Below, piece after piece: positions 6,974-8,043 of a stretch of DNA of 8,043 nt. Each line of letters opens with the position of its first letter. The stretch's first letter is position 1. The position numbers and the translations under genes were made by a program. The stretch comes from Candidatus Hodarchaeota archaeon (GTDB taxonomy: Archaea > Asgardarchaeota > Heimdallarchaeia > Hodarchaeales > YT1-039): positions 1 through 8,043 of the forward strand of contig JAEOTF010000405.1 in assembly GCA_016840025.1 (NCBI GenBank), written 5' to 3'. The notes beneath the pieces were generated by a model. It had not been told where the DNA came from, searched no databases, and saw only the letters and a list, made by a program, of their open reading frames with translations.

Positions 6974-7003
6974 CCCACAGATCGCATGAAGTGCGTCTGT
7001 GGG
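6974..7003 (+). repeat. Right hairpin of the putative IS200/IS605-type element
   Basis: CCCACAGA (6974-6981), an unpaired T (6982), CGCA, loop TGAAG, then TGCG and TCTGTGGG (6996-7003). It is the second copy of the left hairpin. Its first three bases are also the end of the CCAAGCCC arm of the preceding hairpin, so the two stems compete. Confidence 0.75.
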
Positions 7004-7045
7004 TCGTTGACGAATCTTTCTTATTCTAGTAGAACAGATAAATAC

Positions 7046-7086
7046 ACTCTTCAAAAAGTAACTCGTTTGAAGAGTAAGTCTTTTTT
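7046..7086 (+). terminator. Hairpin plus T6 tract before the transposase
   Basis: ACTCTTCAAA (7046-7055) and TTTGAAGAGT (7066-7075) form a perfect 10-bp stem with a 10-nt loop. A T6 run follows at 7081-7086. This is the form of an intrinsic terminator on the plus strand. It could end transcription of the upstream RNA-like region or shield the transposase gene from outside transcription. Confidence 0.4.
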
Positions 7087-7144
7087 GAGGAGATGGTGCA
7101 GAGTTGATCCGACAATATTTAACATCATCTACGAATACGTTTGT

Positions 7145-8043
7145 ATGAACTCTGACACTCAAACAACCGCATTATTAAACCAGCTCCGCAAGTATCCATC
7201 ACGTACGCTTGGGGTTTTTAAAGTTACCTTTCTCAACCGTATTTTCACCAAACATATTGGTGAGATCGACGCGGATCGGTATCACAAAGAATTTACGACT
7301 GCTCAATGGTTACGAAGCCTGCTTTTATCTCAGATCAATGGCTTTTCTCAAATTCGTCCATTTGTCGAACAATTAGAACAAAATTGCCACTGGCAATTAG
7401 TGTGTGGATTCTCTGGAAATGTACCGACTCAACGTCAGTATTCTCGGAGGTTAATCGATGAAAAAACCGAGGTAATTCTCAGTCGCGCCTTCGCGACCTA
7501 TCAGCAGCTAAGTCCTCAGACAAAGCATCGTTATAGCTTTACTCCCTCAGTTCTGGCGATGGAACTTATTCGACACCGTTACCGCCCCTTTCGAATGGAT
7601 TGCACCAGTATTAAATTGTCAGAAGCGCGGTATGCCTATGCACGTCTCGGATATGTGGCAACCGAGAAACAGGTGCTACCAAGTGGACGGGTACATACAC
7701 TGATGGATGGAATTCATGGTTTTATCACTAATTTTCAAGTTACGCGAGGAAATAAACATGAATCACCAATCGGAGATATTTTAATCGATGAAGATAAGTA
7801 TTTAGCGACCTGGTTGACAGAATCGCCCGAAAATACGGAATTACGGCCTTTTTTAGTCTATGATCGAGGTTACTGGAAAAAAGAGCGCTTTTTAGAGTTA
7901 GATCACTGGGGGTGGGGGTGGAGTATTCCATGGAAACAGCGTACCTTAATTGGGGCACAATTAGAGTTCCTTCAATTTCCCAGTCCCAAAAATCAGCCCA
8001 TAGAACTACGGGTGTGGGTACCCAACTATGATCGACCATGGCG
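7145..8043 (+). CDS. IS4-like DDE transposase, 3' end outside window
   Basis: The frame is open from ATG 7145 to the right edge (299 complete codons). The N-terminal part, LLNQLRKYPSRTL followed by FTTAQWLRSLLLSQINGFSQIR (residues 50-71), matches the layout of IS4-type transposases, in which a conserved helix with an LR-like pair precedes the catalytic core. The first catalytic Asp is D152 in FRMDCTSIKLSEARYA. It is followed by GRVHTLMDG and the second Asp, D240, in FLVYDRGYWKKERF, the familiar DRGY form. The catalytic Glu of the YREK region lies beyond the edge. The enzyme would cut and paste its own insertion sequence. The frame stays open upstream to 6923, with in-frame ATG 6986 inside the right hairpin of the neighbouring element; 7145 is preferred because the protein then begins at the usual distance from the LLNQL segment. 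The left inverted repeat of the element was not identified. Confidence 0.9.
   Translation, partial: MNSDTQTTALLNQLRKYPSRTLGVFKVTFLNRIFTKHIGEIDADRYHKEFTTAQWLRSLLLSQINGFSQIRPFVEQLEQNCHWQLVCGFSGNVPTQRQYSRRLIDEKTEVILSRAFATYQQLSPQTKHRYSFTPSVLAMELIRHRYRPFRMDCTSIKLSEARYAYARLGYVATEKQVLPSGRVHTLMDGIHGFITNFQVTRGNKHESPIGDILIDEDKYLATWLTESPENTELRPFLVYDRGYWKKERFLELDHWGWGWSIPWKQRTLIGAQLEFLQFPSPKNQPIELRVWVPNYDRPW

Larger units (their letters stand above)
6612..7011 (+). mobile_element. Putative non-autonomous IS200/IS605-type element
   Basis: Two near-identical hairpins, 6630-6654 and 6974-7003, in the same orientation bracket a stretch with no protein gene. Both have the arms CCCACAGA-T-CGC and GCG-TCTGTGGG, with the T unpaired in the 5' arm. 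Subterminal hairpins with an extrahelical T are what the HuH transposase TnpA of IS200/IS605 elements recognises (known for IS608). The boundaries are inferred from typical spacings. A TTTAT ending 18 nt before the left hairpin and a TTGAC ending 8 nt after the right hairpin sit where left and right cleavage sites would be. No tnpA or tnpB is inside, so movement would need a transposase supplied from elsewhere. Confidence 0.5.

Noticed and set aside
6630..7003. CRISPR array
   Set aside because: Only two repeat copies occur, about 344 bp apart, and they are self-complementary hairpins, not spaced direct repeats with spacers.
6917..7162. Minus-strand 81-codon frame
   Set aside because: It runs antisense across the right hairpin, the terminator-like hairpin and the transposase start, with no protein-like features.
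7740..8039. Minus-strand 99-codon frame
   Set aside because: It is antisense to the transposase core, whose plus-strand frame carries the DRGY motif.

Overview
The window looks like an Asgard archaeal chromosome fragment, most likely from the Heimdallarchaeia side. The main evidence is a protein with an Arf-like small GTPase (WDLGGQE and NKQD motifs) between a longin-like N-terminal domain and a GAF-like C-terminal domain. AT-rich intergenic DNA, archaeal TATA-like boxes and U-tract terminators without strong hairpins fit this. The assignment rests on protein architecture and is inference; no rRNA is present.

Layout. Positions 3-443 hold the C-terminal end of a membrane-anchored surface protein, followed by an AT-rich gap with no gene. 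The longin/Arf/GAF protein (828-2267, +) meets an MFS transporter (2243-3568, -) tail to tail, with a 25-bp overlap. A lone M20-family metallopeptidase homologue (3762-5198, -) follows; it has lost three of the five usual metal ligands. The MFS and M20 genes each have a TATA-like box about 41-42 nt before the start codon, so they are probably separate transcription units.

From about 5.2 kb the character changes. Positions 5387-5896 have no credible protein gene but form many nested stems. G-U pairs that work only on the plus strand indicate a structured non-coding RNA transcribed rightward. Next is a small minus-strand gene (5914-6588) that resembles a shrunken protein-kinase fold.

Upstream of that gene lies accessory DNA. 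Two near-identical hairpins (6630-6654 and 6974-7003), each with an unpaired T in the 5' arm, bracket about 320 bp of highly structured, non-coding, GC-richer DNA. This looks like a non-autonomous IS200/IS605-type element whose interior may be an RNA. It is followed by a hairpin plus T-tract and then an IS4-like DDE transposase (7145 to the window edge), which is open at its 3' end.

There is no clear shared pathway. The left part is housekeeping or signalling (surface protein, GTPase, transporter, hydrolase homologue). The right part holds a probable RNA gene, an orphan kinase-like gene and two adjacent mobile elements.
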